In this document: positions 34,171-44,699 of the stretch, piece by piece | Position numbering within the stretch: position 1 is the stretch's first letter | How the letters are laid out: each line of letters starts with the position of its first letter | DNA from: Combretum micranthum | Taxonomy: Eukaryota; Streptophyta; Magnoliopsida; Myrtales; Combretaceae | Direction of reading: 5' to 3' | NCBI GenBank assembly: GCA_024138025.1 | Contig: JAMXBD010000964.1 | Span: 1 to 64,000, forward strand | DNA: 64,000 nucleotides | Position numbers and translations under genes: made by a program | Notes under the pieces: model-generated | Database searches by the model: none | Told to the model about the DNA's origin: nothing | What the model saw: only the letters and a program-made list of their open reading frames with translations

Positions 34171-36912
34171 TCATAAACAGACCATACAGATCATATGTAA
34201 ATGAGATGCAGATGCAAATCAAATATAGATAATATGCAGATAAAAAACAAACCATCCATACAGACCAATATAACAAATTTTGTCATTTAATCTATAAAAT
34301 GCCAGATTTTATATCGAGCAATCGCATGCACCATGACACCTGCTTGCTAAAACTCATAATCAAAAAATAACATATAATAACAAGTAGTTCAAAATCATTT
34401 ATGCCACGTATATTAAATTGAAGAAATAATCACCACATAAAAGTGAAGTCCATGGCTCTCCTCCTCTAAGAGCTTTTACTGGAAAATGAAACCAAAAGGA
34501 ACAATGAATCTTATTTAAAATTGATATAGATTCAACTTTTGGCACAATGTTAGAGTAGTGTGATTGTAGATTGCTTGGAGTAGTCAAAGGATTATATCGT
34601 GTTGCAAAATAAAATGCTTCATGCCCATTGTTTATGAAAGTTACAATATGATTACAAACTAATTTGGAAGCCTTTTTTGGGAAGCTAACGTTATGCTTGC
34701 AAAATGTTGAGGTTTTATTGAAAACGTTGCATATGTAAGATTAAATAAAAAATGTTGAGGCCTTTTTCTACCGAAAGGTTGTGTTTGTAAAATGTGTATG
34801 CTTTCTTTTAAAAGGCTGTGAATGTTAATTAAATAAAAATGTTCTAATACCATCATGAATTCAAATAAAACAATCGAGGTCAAGTAAACTTTTTGATGTA
34901 ATTTGATCAGGATGGACTAATGTAACAATGTAGTGGAAAAGCTGAAAAAATCAAAGCGAACGCGAAAGGTAATGAAATGATTTTATTATTTTGGTTATTG
35001 ATTATTAACGTGCACAGATTTCTCTTAAAATATTTTTCAATAAAACTCCTACAAGTGGACTGTAATAAAAACCTGTTAGAATCAGGTCCATCATAGAGAC
35101 TAAAAAATAGTTATTAGATTATGTCAATCCTTCCTTTAGCTAACCAATCGAAATGAACCATCACACAAATTCAATTAAGAAAAAGAAATTAACTAAAACA
35201 CAAATGTCACAAAAGCAAAGGTCGCTAAATCAAATGTATGGAATTTCAACTAAACCATCATATGATAAATTAATGGATGTTTTTATGATAAGATAAAACT
35301 AATTAGTAGGTGTTTAATTAGATTTACTGAAACTCACTTCCCTATCGATTTGTTATTATCTTAATTATAGCATAAATGTGTCTTTCAACTAGTTAATCTA
35401 TAATTATAAAATATGTAGAAAATTCCTCTCACAAAATTAACTATTTTAATTAGTATTAAAGTTCATGCATATGTCTATGCCATAAAAATTATTATTAATC
35501 TTAGAATAAATTTAAAGTACATGTGTCCATGTCAACATATAAATTAATCTCAGTTCAATTTCATGTAAGCTAGTCATTCTCTTTTGAGATTTTCAAGTTT
35601 TATTCATGAAAATTTGTTGATCAGGTAATAGAATCATGAATAATGAAATCAATGCAATCAAGGGTTTGTTTGGTAAGAAATAAACCAGACACGGATCAGA
35701 TATATATAATTAACAAATGAAAAACATATAATTTTACTTATAAAAAGATCAAACAGACTAGATATAGATCATAATGACAAATAGATATAGATTTATATAA
35801 AAAAACATACCATCCAAACAGATCATAAAGATCACAACTAATTAAATGGTATTATATAATAAAATCACATATTAATTATAACATCAAGCAAATATCAAAA
35901 TCTCATAGTATTAAATTTAGTTCTTGATAAATATAAATGCAACATGTAAAGATTCAACAAACGTGATCCTAAACTAAAGAGAAACAGGAAAGAAGAACTC
36001 AAGTTATATTTTTAGAGCACTTCCATTTTCTTATCCCATATTTCTAATAAATTCTTGTAAAATGTTGAATTCTCTATAGCCTTATGACTCAAAAATAAAC
36101 TACTTAAACGTAAATTTTACATATAAGACACTATCTCTTATAAAAAATAATAATAATACGAACAAGAAGGAAAAAAAAAAACTCCTTTGTCACTCTCTCA
36201 ATCTCCTTTTGTACTTAGATATTTGTCTTTGCTATTCATCACTCTGTTTGGCATAAATCTTTATAAATTTGTAAGTGATCCATGCTGAATGTGGCACACT
36301 CTTTCGCTAGCATCTAATGCATGGGATAGGTAAAATAGAATGAGTTCTTGAAAGTCTGTAAAGTGATGACCTCTAGCCATAACCTAATTCACAAGCTACA
36401 TTATAAGAGAAGATATCAATAACATTTGGAATTGTTGAAGTAAAAGATTGTGGGCCTCAATCCATTTTTCATGGCCTTCAAAAGAAGTGAAAATTTATCC
36501 TCTATACGTGAGATAATGATTTGAAGCTGGGCCCTACACTTTCGCTTCATGATCATTTGTTAAAGCACTGTAATTTCCATTCTCTGCAACATGCTATTGT
36601 GCAATGGATTTAGACTTCCATATCAATCTTTTAAGACTTATTGCATGTAAATTAGATTTTCATTTTAGGATTCTACTTTTCATATAAATTTACTCTTGTA
36701 ATAAATTGTGTGCATATTTTCCATTTCCACATATTTTTCCTATAACAAGCAAAAAAATGCACACATAAAAATACATAATATAGATATAAAAACATGTAAA
36801 TCTCGTATATGCTAGTCACTCTGTCTTTTTCTTTTTCATTGTTTTACATATGCTTTATATCATTGGTCATATTTTAAATGATCTTTGGAAATTTTTTATT
36901 TTTTTTTTTTTT
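34171..36912. other. Non-genic stretch with MITE-like scraps
   Basis: 34180-34260 and 35650-35830 share ACATACCATCCAAACAGATC-like words and may be decayed MITE pieces; GTTTGTTTGG near 35655 faces CCAAACAG near 35815. No coding region is supported. The stretch ends in a T-run (36893-36912), the target of the copia insertion. Confidence 0.4.
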
Positions 36913-37348
36913 TGTTGAAGGAGTGGCTCAAATTCATGTAAGCTGCTAACTTTAGGATCCTACATCGCCAGCCTATATCCTATATACCGTTGGCCTTGAG
37001 TTAGCTTTAAAGTTTTTAAATCTGTGGACTGTCAATGTTGGCTCTACGCAGCCAGCCTTCATAGAAAATCCGCCTACATATCAGTGACTTTTCGATTGCC
37101 GACCTTTGTGTCAACTTACACAACATGTATACATGTTTGTGTGTTGTTTTTTTAAGATTTATGAGATTTGTGATAAGTTGTATCACTTGTATACACATCC
37201 TCAGTACTCTGTTCTTCAACATTAGTGAATTTCTCTCTCTTATGCCCGTGGTTTTTTCGTGCAAGGGTTTTAACGTAAATATTATGTGTGCTTTATTTTA
37301 TTGATTAGTTTTATTTTTTTTATTATTTGTTAGATCCTATTTATAGTA
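36913..37348 (+). repeat. Copia 5' LTR
   Basis: Starts TGTTGAAGGAGTGG. The end reads ATCCTATTTATAGTA where the 3' LTR has ATCCTATTTATAACA, so the terminal CA has mutated. Contains a GC-rich module at 36955-37115. Confidence 0.8.
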
Positions 37349-37351
37349 AAC

Positions 37352-37364
37352 TAGTATCAAAGCC
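37352..37364 (+). promoter_or_regulatory. Copia primer-binding site (initiator Met-tRNA)
   Basis: TAGTATCAAAGCC three bases after the LTR end is a mutated form of the plant TGGTATCAGAGCC site. Confidence 0.6.
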
Positions 37365-37390
37365 AAAGGTTTGGTTTTGTTTTCTCTACA

Positions 37391-38120
37391 ATGGCAACAG
37401 TGAAGTATGAGATCCTGTTATTGGATCGCAACACAAGATTTTCTCTATGGCATGTCAAGATGTGAGCGATTCTCGTACAGATGCATAAATGCTCTATTAC
37501 AGTTTGATCAAATGCCCATGTCATGGTCACTTAAAGAAAAACAACATAAGGATCAAAAAACTCCTTCTCAAATTCATCTTCACTTATCAAATCAGATATT
37601 GTAGAATGTGTCAAAGGAGAAGACATCTGCTAGGTTATGGCCGAAATTGAAGCAGTTGTGTGTGACAAAGAGTTAGACCAATAAATTGCATTTGAAGCAG
37701 CAATTATATTCACACCGTTTGATTGAAGATTAGTCTCTAGAAAATCACTTGACCATCTTTAAAGAAATTATTTGTGATTTGGAAAATTTTATAGATTAAG
37801 TATGATTAGGAGGATTTAGTTTTAATTTTATTGTGTTCGCTGCCTCTCTCTTATTCAAATTTTAGAGACATAATTTCATATATTCGTGATTCTCTTACCG
37901 TGGAGAAGTTTATGATACTTTGACTTCTTTTGGGAAGATGAAACATCTTGTAATAGACATGAGCCTCAAGTAGAGGGGCTTATTACTCGTGGTAGGAGTC
38001 AAGAATGTAATTTTGGTGGTAATTCAAAAGGAAGATCAAAATAAGCAAATAGGGATAAGATCTGTAGGTATTGCAAGAAGAAAAGACACATCAAATCTAA
38101 ATGCTTTAAGAGAGCTACTG
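37391..38120 (+). pseudogene. Copia gag relic
   Basis: Starts at ATG 37391 (MATVKYEILLLDR, then FSLWHVKM followed by a stop), the standard copia Gag beginning. A CCHC zinc knuckle CRYCKKKRHIKSKC lies at 38063-38104 and would bind element RNA. Several stops and frameshifts lie between. Confidence 0.75.
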
Positions 38121-38460
38121 AAAATCAAAAGGGGAAACAACCAGAAAAATCCGTTGAAGCTTATGTAACCGAAGATCATAGTGGTGATGAACTTCTTGTT
38201 GTTTTTAATGATGCTCCTTAGACCAGTGAGAAGTGGATTTTGGATTCTAGTTGTACTTTTCATATTTATCCCAATCGAAACTGGTTTTCAACATATGAAA
38301 AGATGTCTAAGGGTGTTATCCTGTTAGGTAATAAGGCTTCTTGAAAGGTTGAAGATATTAGTACCATCAAAAACAAAATGTTTAATGGTGTTGTTAGGAC
38401 TTTTGGTGATATGAAACATATGCCTGACTTGAAGAGAATTTGATTTCTTTAAGTACTCTT
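38121..38460 (+). pseudogene. Copia protease relic
   Basis: WILDSSCTFHIYPNRNWF at about 38234-38287 corresponds to the copia aspartic protease motif DSG-(C/A)-(T/S)-H; the Gly of D-S-G is replaced by Ser. The protease would cut the polyprotein. Stops follow. Confidence 0.7.
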
Positions 38461-38619
38461 GATACAAAAGGGTACAAATATACTAATGAAGATGGAGTTT
38501 TAAAGATCAGTAAAGGATCTCTTGTGGTGATGAAGGAGTAGAAAAAGAATGCTAACATATGTTTTACACGGTTCTTGGTTGCAGGTGATGCAGTCGTCAT
38601 TTCTTTTCTTTATCAGATG

Positions 38620-39620
38620 AAGGTGCTACTAGACTTTGGCATATGCATCTAGGGCATGAGTGAAGCCAGTATGGTGGAACTAAGTAGAAGAGGACTTCTT
38701 GATGGGCAAGGCATTAGCAAATTAAAGTTTTGTGAACACTGCATCTTTGGGAAGCAAAAGAGAGTCAAATTCACCACTGGTACTCATAATACAAAAGGTA
38801 CTCTTAAATATATCCATTCTGACCTTTGGGGCCGCTAGAGTGCTTTTAAGTGGAGGTGCTATTTACATGCTGACGATCATTGATGATTTCTCCAGATGAG
38901 TTTAGGTATTTTTCTTAAAACAGAAGAATGATGTTCTATCCACATTTAAGGAATGAAAGACGATTGAGAAACAAACTGGGAAATAGGCAAAGTGCCTTCG
39001 CATTGATAATGGATTAGAGTTATGTTCTAATGATTTTAATGTGTTGTGTAAGTCAGAGGCAATTGTGAGACATCTAACAATTCCTGGTACATCTCAACAA
39101 AACGAGATAGCAAAATGGATGAATAGAGCTATTATAGAGAAAGTCAAATGTGTGTTTTCTAATGCTTAGTTACCGAAGTGATTCTAGGCTGAAGCAGCTT
39201 GTATAACATGTTATTTGATTAACAAGTTTCCATCAAATGCAATTGAGAAGAAGAATCCACAAGAGGTATAGTCTGATACTCCTGCTAATTATCCAAAATT
39301 AAAGATTTTTTGATGTCCTGCATATGCTCATGTTGACAATTGGAAACTTGAGCCTAGATCTCTGAGATCTATATTCCTTAGTTTTAAGCCTGGTATCAAG
39401 GAATATAAGTTGTGATGTCCTGAATTGAAGAAAGTCATTGTTAGTAGAGATGTGATTTTTGATGAAACAGCTATGTTCTATGACTTGTCTTCTAGCATTT
39501 CATCTAATAAAGCACAGGAGACATCAAGTATGCAGGTGGAGTTTGAGATTGGTTCAAGTTCTACACTAAATACTACTTCTCAGCCTATTACTACATCACC
39601 ATAGCCAGTATTCTATTGCT
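38620..39620 (+). pseudogene. Copia integrase relic
   Basis: The zinc-finger end CEHCIFGKQKRVKF (about 38732-38775) is followed by a GTLKYIHSDLWG stretch, the start of the core with the first catalytic Asp. Downstream words include an LRIDNGLELCS-type segment near 38997-39030. At least six stops interrupt it. Integrase before RT is diagnostic of copia elements. Confidence 0.75.
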
Positions 39621-39793
39621 AAAGACAAACCAAAGAGAGAAGTTAGGCCTCCTCAGAGATATGTAAAGGTTGACTTGGTAGCTTATGCTCTGAATGTAGC
39701 AGAGGACATAGAATTTAGTCTGGAGCCACTACTTACTCAAAGGCTGTTACTTTTGATGATTCTAGTAAGTAGATTATTGCTATGTAGGAGCAG

Positions 39794-40590
39794 ATGGAAT
39801 CCCTTCAAATGAATTGTACATGGGATTTAGTGAATCTTCCTAAATGGAAGAAGACTCTTTGGTGTAAATGGGAACTCAAGAAGAAAGAAGGAACATTAGG
39901 AGATGAAGAACCCACATATAACGAAAGACTTATTGTAAATGGCTACAGTCAAATACCAGGTGTTGACTTTACTGATGTGTTTTCTCCTGTTATAAAACAT
40001 AGCTCGATTAGAGCATTGCTTAGTACTGTAGCTTTGCAAGATCTTGAGCTTGATAGTTATGGTACAAGAGCTTTGACTCATTATGACTTCTCATGATTTC
40101 AGGAGAAGCAATTTTGATAGTTGTGTCTATTTCAAGAAATGTGATGATGGGTCTTTTGTATATTTACTCTTGTATATTGATGATATGTTGATAGTAGCCA
40201 AGGATAGAGGAGAGATTAAAAAGATTAAACTTCAGTTGAGCAAAAATTTTGAGATGAAAGACTTAGGAGCAGCAAAGAAGATACTTGGAATGGAAATTAT
40301 AAGAGATAAAAACCAGGTTTGTTGCAACTAAGTCAAAAGGGGTATATTGAGAAAATCCTTTGTAGGTTTAATATGAAGAATGCTAAGCCTGTCAGTACTC
40401 CTTTAGTGGCTTATTTCAGACTTTCATCTGCTTTGTCTCCACAATTAGACGATGAGATTGACTATGTGTCAATGGTTTCTGGTGTTATAGAATCTCTTAT
40501 GCATGCAATAGTCTATACATGTCCTGATTTGTTATATGTTATAAGTGTTGTTAGTAGGTTTATGGCAAATCCTGGCAAGGAATACTAGAA
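39794..40590 (+). pseudogene. Copia reverse transcriptase relic
   Basis: Begins MESLQMNCTWDLVNLPK, then GVDFTDVFSPV, and the catalytic box YIDDM at 40173-40187. QLSQKGYIEKIL and a PVSTPL segment follow after a frameshift near 40325. An out-of-frame segment and a stop separate the N-terminal half (39794-40096) from the catalytic half (40083-40331). Confidence 0.85.
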
Positions 40591-41150
40591 ATCTGTTCAA
40601 TGGATTTTCAGATGCTTAAGAGGTACTACTAATTTTTGTCTACAATTTGGTAGAACTAGAGATGTCATTGTTGGGTTTGTTGATTTTGATTTTGCAAGAG
40701 GTTTGGATAAGAGAAGATCTCTCATAGGGTATATTTTTACTTTTGGTAGTTGTACTATCACTTGAAAAGCTACATTGCAAGCTACAATTACTCTATCCAC
40801 TACTAAAGTTGAATATATGGCTATTATAGAAGCTTTTAAAGAAGCTATTTGATTAACAGGGTTATTTGGTGAACTCAGTGATGACTTGAAGACTATTATA
40901 GTTTATTATGATAGTCAGAGTGCAATCTACCTCACTAAGGATCAAATGTATCATGAGAAGACAAAGCACATTGATGTCAGGTATCACTTTGTTTGTGATG
41001 TGATTGCTAGTGGTGATATTGCTATGAGCAAGGTTAGTACTCATGATAACTTTACTAATATGATGACTAAGACACTTCCTATAGCAAAGTTTGAGCACTG
41101 TCTAGACTTGGTTAGTGTTTTTTTATTATTGATCCCCTTTGGGGTTTTGT
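40590..41150 (+). pseudogene. Copia RNase H relic
   Basis: Continues RT with GFVDFDFARGLDKRRSLIGY, then LSTTKVEYMA and an [12 protein letters not shown] stretch, the last holding the catalytic Asp region (40886 onward). It ends with [12 protein letters not shown] and [13 protein letters not shown], the usual copia C-terminus. Stops at about 40588, 40764 and 40851 interrupt it. Confidence 0.8.
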
Positions 41151-41167
41151 GGAAGAGGAGGAGAAAG
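41151..41167 (+). promoter_or_regulatory. Copia polypurine tract
   Basis: GGAAGAGGAGGAGAAAG a short distance before the 3' LTR would prime plus-strand DNA synthesis. Confidence 0.6.
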
Positions 41168-41178
41168 TTTTGTTTTTT

Positions 41179-41686
41179 TGTTGAAGATTGGAGTTTGTGT
41201 ATTTTTGCTACTAAATTTGTGTTAAGGTGAAGATTATTGGATGTGTGACTCAAATTCATGTAAGTTGTTAGCTTTATGATCTTACACTACCGGCTTATAT
41301 CCTGTACATTATCGGCCTTTGAGCCAGCTTTAAAGTTTTTAATCTGTAGATTGTCAAGGCCGACTCTATGCCATCAGCCTTTATCCCCTACTATGTCGGC
41401 CTTCATAGAAAAGCTACCGGCCCGATCAGTGGCTTTTCAATTGCCGACCTTTGTATCGACTTGCAACATATATACATGTTTTTGTGTTGTTTTTTAGTGT
41501 TTATGAGATTTGTGATTAGTTGTATCATATGCACATGATCTGTACTCTGTTCTTCAACACTAATGAATTCCTCTTTCCTCTGCCCATGGTTTTTCTCGCA
41601 AGGGTTTCTACATAAATCTTATGTGTGATTTACTTTATTTCTTTGATTTTATTTTTGCCATTATTTGTCAGATCCTATTTATAACA
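41179..41686 (+). repeat. Copia 3' LTR
   Basis: Starts TGTTGAAGATTGGAG and ends CCTATTTATAACA. It carries about 70 bp near its start that the 5' LTR lacks. GC-rich module at 41280-41460. Confidence 0.8.
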
Positions 41687-42268
41687 TTTTTCATAACTAT
41701 TTGCATGCAAGTGTACTTTTAAGTAAAGAACACATAAAATTATGTGTTATCAATTATGTAAAACACACATGTAAGAAAATAATGAAAAAAATACAATATC
41801 TAATAATTTGTGATATGGTTGCAAAACAAATCTAAGAGGCCTTCTTTAAAAAAATTGTGTTGGTAAATGACATCAATAGTAAAAGCCTTGCTAAGTCATC
41901 TTTACCTAAAGATCTACATGGATCACCTAATTAAGATGACAAATCAACAGTAACATGATAAATGTTGCATGAAATACCTTTTACATATATATATATATAT
42001 ATATATATTAATTTTATGTTTTTTTCCTTCTTTCAGTACAACGATTGATGGGATATTGTTTGGAGACATGGGTAGGTTATTAGTTACTGGGTCTGTCTTC
42101 CATTATTTTCCATTTTTGGTTAATCATCCTTAAAATTTTCATTTAGTGAAGGCCACGGTTTGTCTTCTATTATTATCCATCTTTTATTAGTCATCATTGG
42201 TATGAATAATCTAGAAGCATCGAAAATGAAAACAAGAGAGAAAAAGAGGATGTTATCACCAATGAATA
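41687..42268. other. Non-genic spacer
   Basis: A (TA)n run lies at 41984-42008. A phrase TCTAGAAGCATCGAAAATG occurs at about 42209 and again 60 bp later, a small direct duplication. No gene seen. Confidence 0.5.
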
Positions 42269-43205
42269 TTCTAGAAGCATCGAAAATGAAAACAAGAGAG
42301 AGAGAGATAGAGGAGAATATTTGTTTGTTACTAATAATATTTGTTTTCCATTTTATAAATGGTTAGATCAGATACTCTTACCCTTCATACACCATCTCTA
42401 AACACCCATTCATCCTATTCATGGCCAATGACTATCTCCCACAAGACAAATATTCTAGCTAACCATGTAAATCTTAGCCATTGGGCTAATCATCGAAGGT
42501 TTCGCTTTCAATGTGGGACCAATTACCAAAAGTCCCCATTTGCAATGGATAGCGACTACAACATATACATGCTGGCGAATCATATAACTATCACATTTTG
42601 CATGGTGTACGTCTTATACGTTCTTGCACTAAAATAGATTGTGAACATTGGTTGGGGCGTCAATTTCATCATGCTAACCACCTATGTAATCTTTGCTGAT
42701 GTCGAAGTAACAAACAATTTTGCAAAGCAAGTTACGTTTTCGCCGTCTATACATTCTTCGGAATATCGAGTCATCAATATAGTTTTTTTATATTGCAGTA
42801 GGAATTTTCGCATTAGTAAACCTATACTACCTGATGGCAATAATGTTTGAAATTAAGAAAGCCAACCAAGAGCAAGTTTAACAGCGTGGTCACAAAAGGT
42901 GGAGGCCAGGTTCAACAACTGGTCTAGGAAGTAGAAGCGAAGGCATATCCGTTCAATAACCAATCACAGGAAGCAGAGGCAGAGGAACATCCGTTCATCT
43001 AGTTACAGGTAGAGGCACATCATAATAAGTTCCACAACTAGTTACAAGAGGCAAAGGCATATATGTTCAACTGGTCACAGGTAGAGGCACATCACAGCAA
43101 GTTTCATGACCAGTCACAGGAGATGGAGGCAAAGGCACATCCATTCAACAATTGGTCACAAGAAACAGAGACAAAGGCACATCTGTTTAATCGATCATGC
43201 GGGCA
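42269..43205 (+). repeat. Left arm of a large inverted repeat
   Basis: Reverse complement of this arm matches 48635-49390 over most of its length, for example CTAACCATGTAAATCTTAGC here against the corresponding reversed text near 49200. The spacer is 5.4 kb. The inner part holds a minisatellite. Open frames at 42160-42850 are in this non-coding arm and have no family resemblance. Confidence 0.8.
42885..43190 (+). repeat. Minisatellite of 50-60 bp in the inverted arm
   Basis: Repeated phrases GGTCACAGG, AGGCAGAGGCA and AAAGGCACATCCGTTCAAC occur five to six times with variations. The opposite arm has only about two copies. Confidence 0.7.
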
Positions 43206-43229
43206 ACCCAGGTTTTGATCCTCAATGTT

Positions 43230-44675
43230 GGTGCCAAAAACTAATCACGTTTTTCTATATATGTCATTTTTAAAACTCTTTTAGTCTCCTTTTAAATTTA
43301 TTTAAACAAGCAGATATTAATCGGCTAGTGTACCAGTTCGTGTACAGTAATAAAATTTCGGTGAATACCAAGTCATGTCCGAGTGAGGACTAGCTATTAA
43401 TTGTATTAGTTCTAATTGTAGCTAGGCAAATCAAGATTGTTTCTGTTTTTAGATTTTCTTATATAAATCTAAACTATAAAGAAATTTAGGATTTCTAACA
43501 CCTGTAATTGAATTAGGTTAAGAGCCAATAGATCAAAACAGAAATTGAATGAATTCTATGACCAAAAATATAGATCCAACTTGTTAATGGGTTTAGCTTT
43601 TTAATGAATTCAGCATCAGGAAACAACTCATTTTTCCAGAGAAAGCAATTATCCTAAATTAGTCAATCAATGTTTCCTATTCCTTGGAAAGTGATTAATT
43701 GATTAATCTGTATAATTTTCTAAACCCTAATTGAATTGAAAACCACATATTCCTATGAGATTTCTAATCCAAATTAGCTAATCACAGAATCAGATAGAAA
43801 AGAATTTTCCAATTGGAATCCTAACTTAACATGAATTCCAATATGAACTCAAAATACATTATCGGTGAATTAGCATTAACAAATCGAATATAGACAATAA
43901 TTCAATCAATAGCAGTGATCATCAATCAAATAATTCAAATCAACAACTCAAAACCCTAATTAAGATCAAAAGAACAAGTATCAAGCATCATCCAACAATA
44001 GAATATGAGAAAAGAACAAATCACCTTAACAATAAAATCCTACTCTTGAATTTAAGTTCAAATGATGTTTTCCACTTGAATCCCAATGTGGAATCCTTAT
44101 TCAAATAAAAAAACAGAACTTTCTGGTCTCTAATGCCCCTATTTAGATCAAGGAGCAAAGAAAAATCTCACAATTTTCATTCCTAAGGTTCCTTCTTACC
44201 CAAATGAAAAGTCGCAGAGGAGATACGCTAGTAATTTCACAATGTACACCGATGGCCTACATTTTAATCTAGCCAGCGTTCAATGTAGAAAATGATTTCT
44301 AAGAGTAGCTATGGATGTATACCAACTCTAAGGTTGACGGCTTAGAATGTCTGGTAGCCGCCCTTCTTTGAAAACAAATCATTTCTGAACTGAGATGTTT
44401 ACCACCGTTGAGGGTGGTGTAGGTTTATGCTGGCATGTATGTTGGTAACATATATGTCCCAGTAGCTGATGTTTAAGTTTTTGATTTTGTACACATGCAA
44501 GGTCAGTATAATGTCAGTAGCATAAATTCTTATTTTATCAGCGTACGTTATAAAATTCAAAGTTAGTGAAATCCTATTTGTATGTTGGCGGCTTGCTGTT
44601 GTTTGTTGAAGGTTGATGAATGTTAGCCGACAGCTTTCTTTCTATTCTGGCTAGTGTCGAGCCTGGGTTTTGATT
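43230..44675 (-). mobile_element. LTR-like fragment with GC-rich module
   Basis: Near 43225-43250 the minus strand reads GATTAGTTTTTGGCACCAAC, like the LTR end and primer region of plant Tat/Athila-type gypsy elements. At 43330-43370 the minus strand has TTGGTATTCACCGAAATTTT, also typical. A GC-rich module lies at 44235-44655. The far end is not defined; similar flavour continues at 47263 beyond an inserted LTR. Confidence 0.4.
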
Positions 44676-44699
44676 TTCGGTTCAATTTCCTTTAATCTG

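Larger units (their letters stand above)
36913..41686 (+). mobile_element. Ty1/copia retrotransposon, full structure, inactive
   Basis: LTR-flanked element in the copia order gag, protease, integrase, RT, RNase H. LTRs are 36913-37348 and 41179-41686, followed by a primer site at 37352 and preceded by a purine tract at 41151. Flanks are TTTTT on both sides, compatible with a 5-bp duplication but inside a T-run. Every domain has in-frame stops, and the LTRs differ clearly from each other (including about 70 bp extra near the 3' LTR start), so it is an old, dead copy. RT carries YIDDM and integrase precedes RT, which sets it apart from the gypsy elements elsewhere in the window. Confidence 0.9.

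Noticed and set aside
36913..41686. Possibility that the copia element is active
   Set aside because: Stops in every domain, a mutated protease motif and clearly diverged LTRs rule it out.
42160..42850. Three consecutive plus-strand frames
   Set aside because: They fall within the left inverted-repeat arm; the opposite arm does not preserve the frames.
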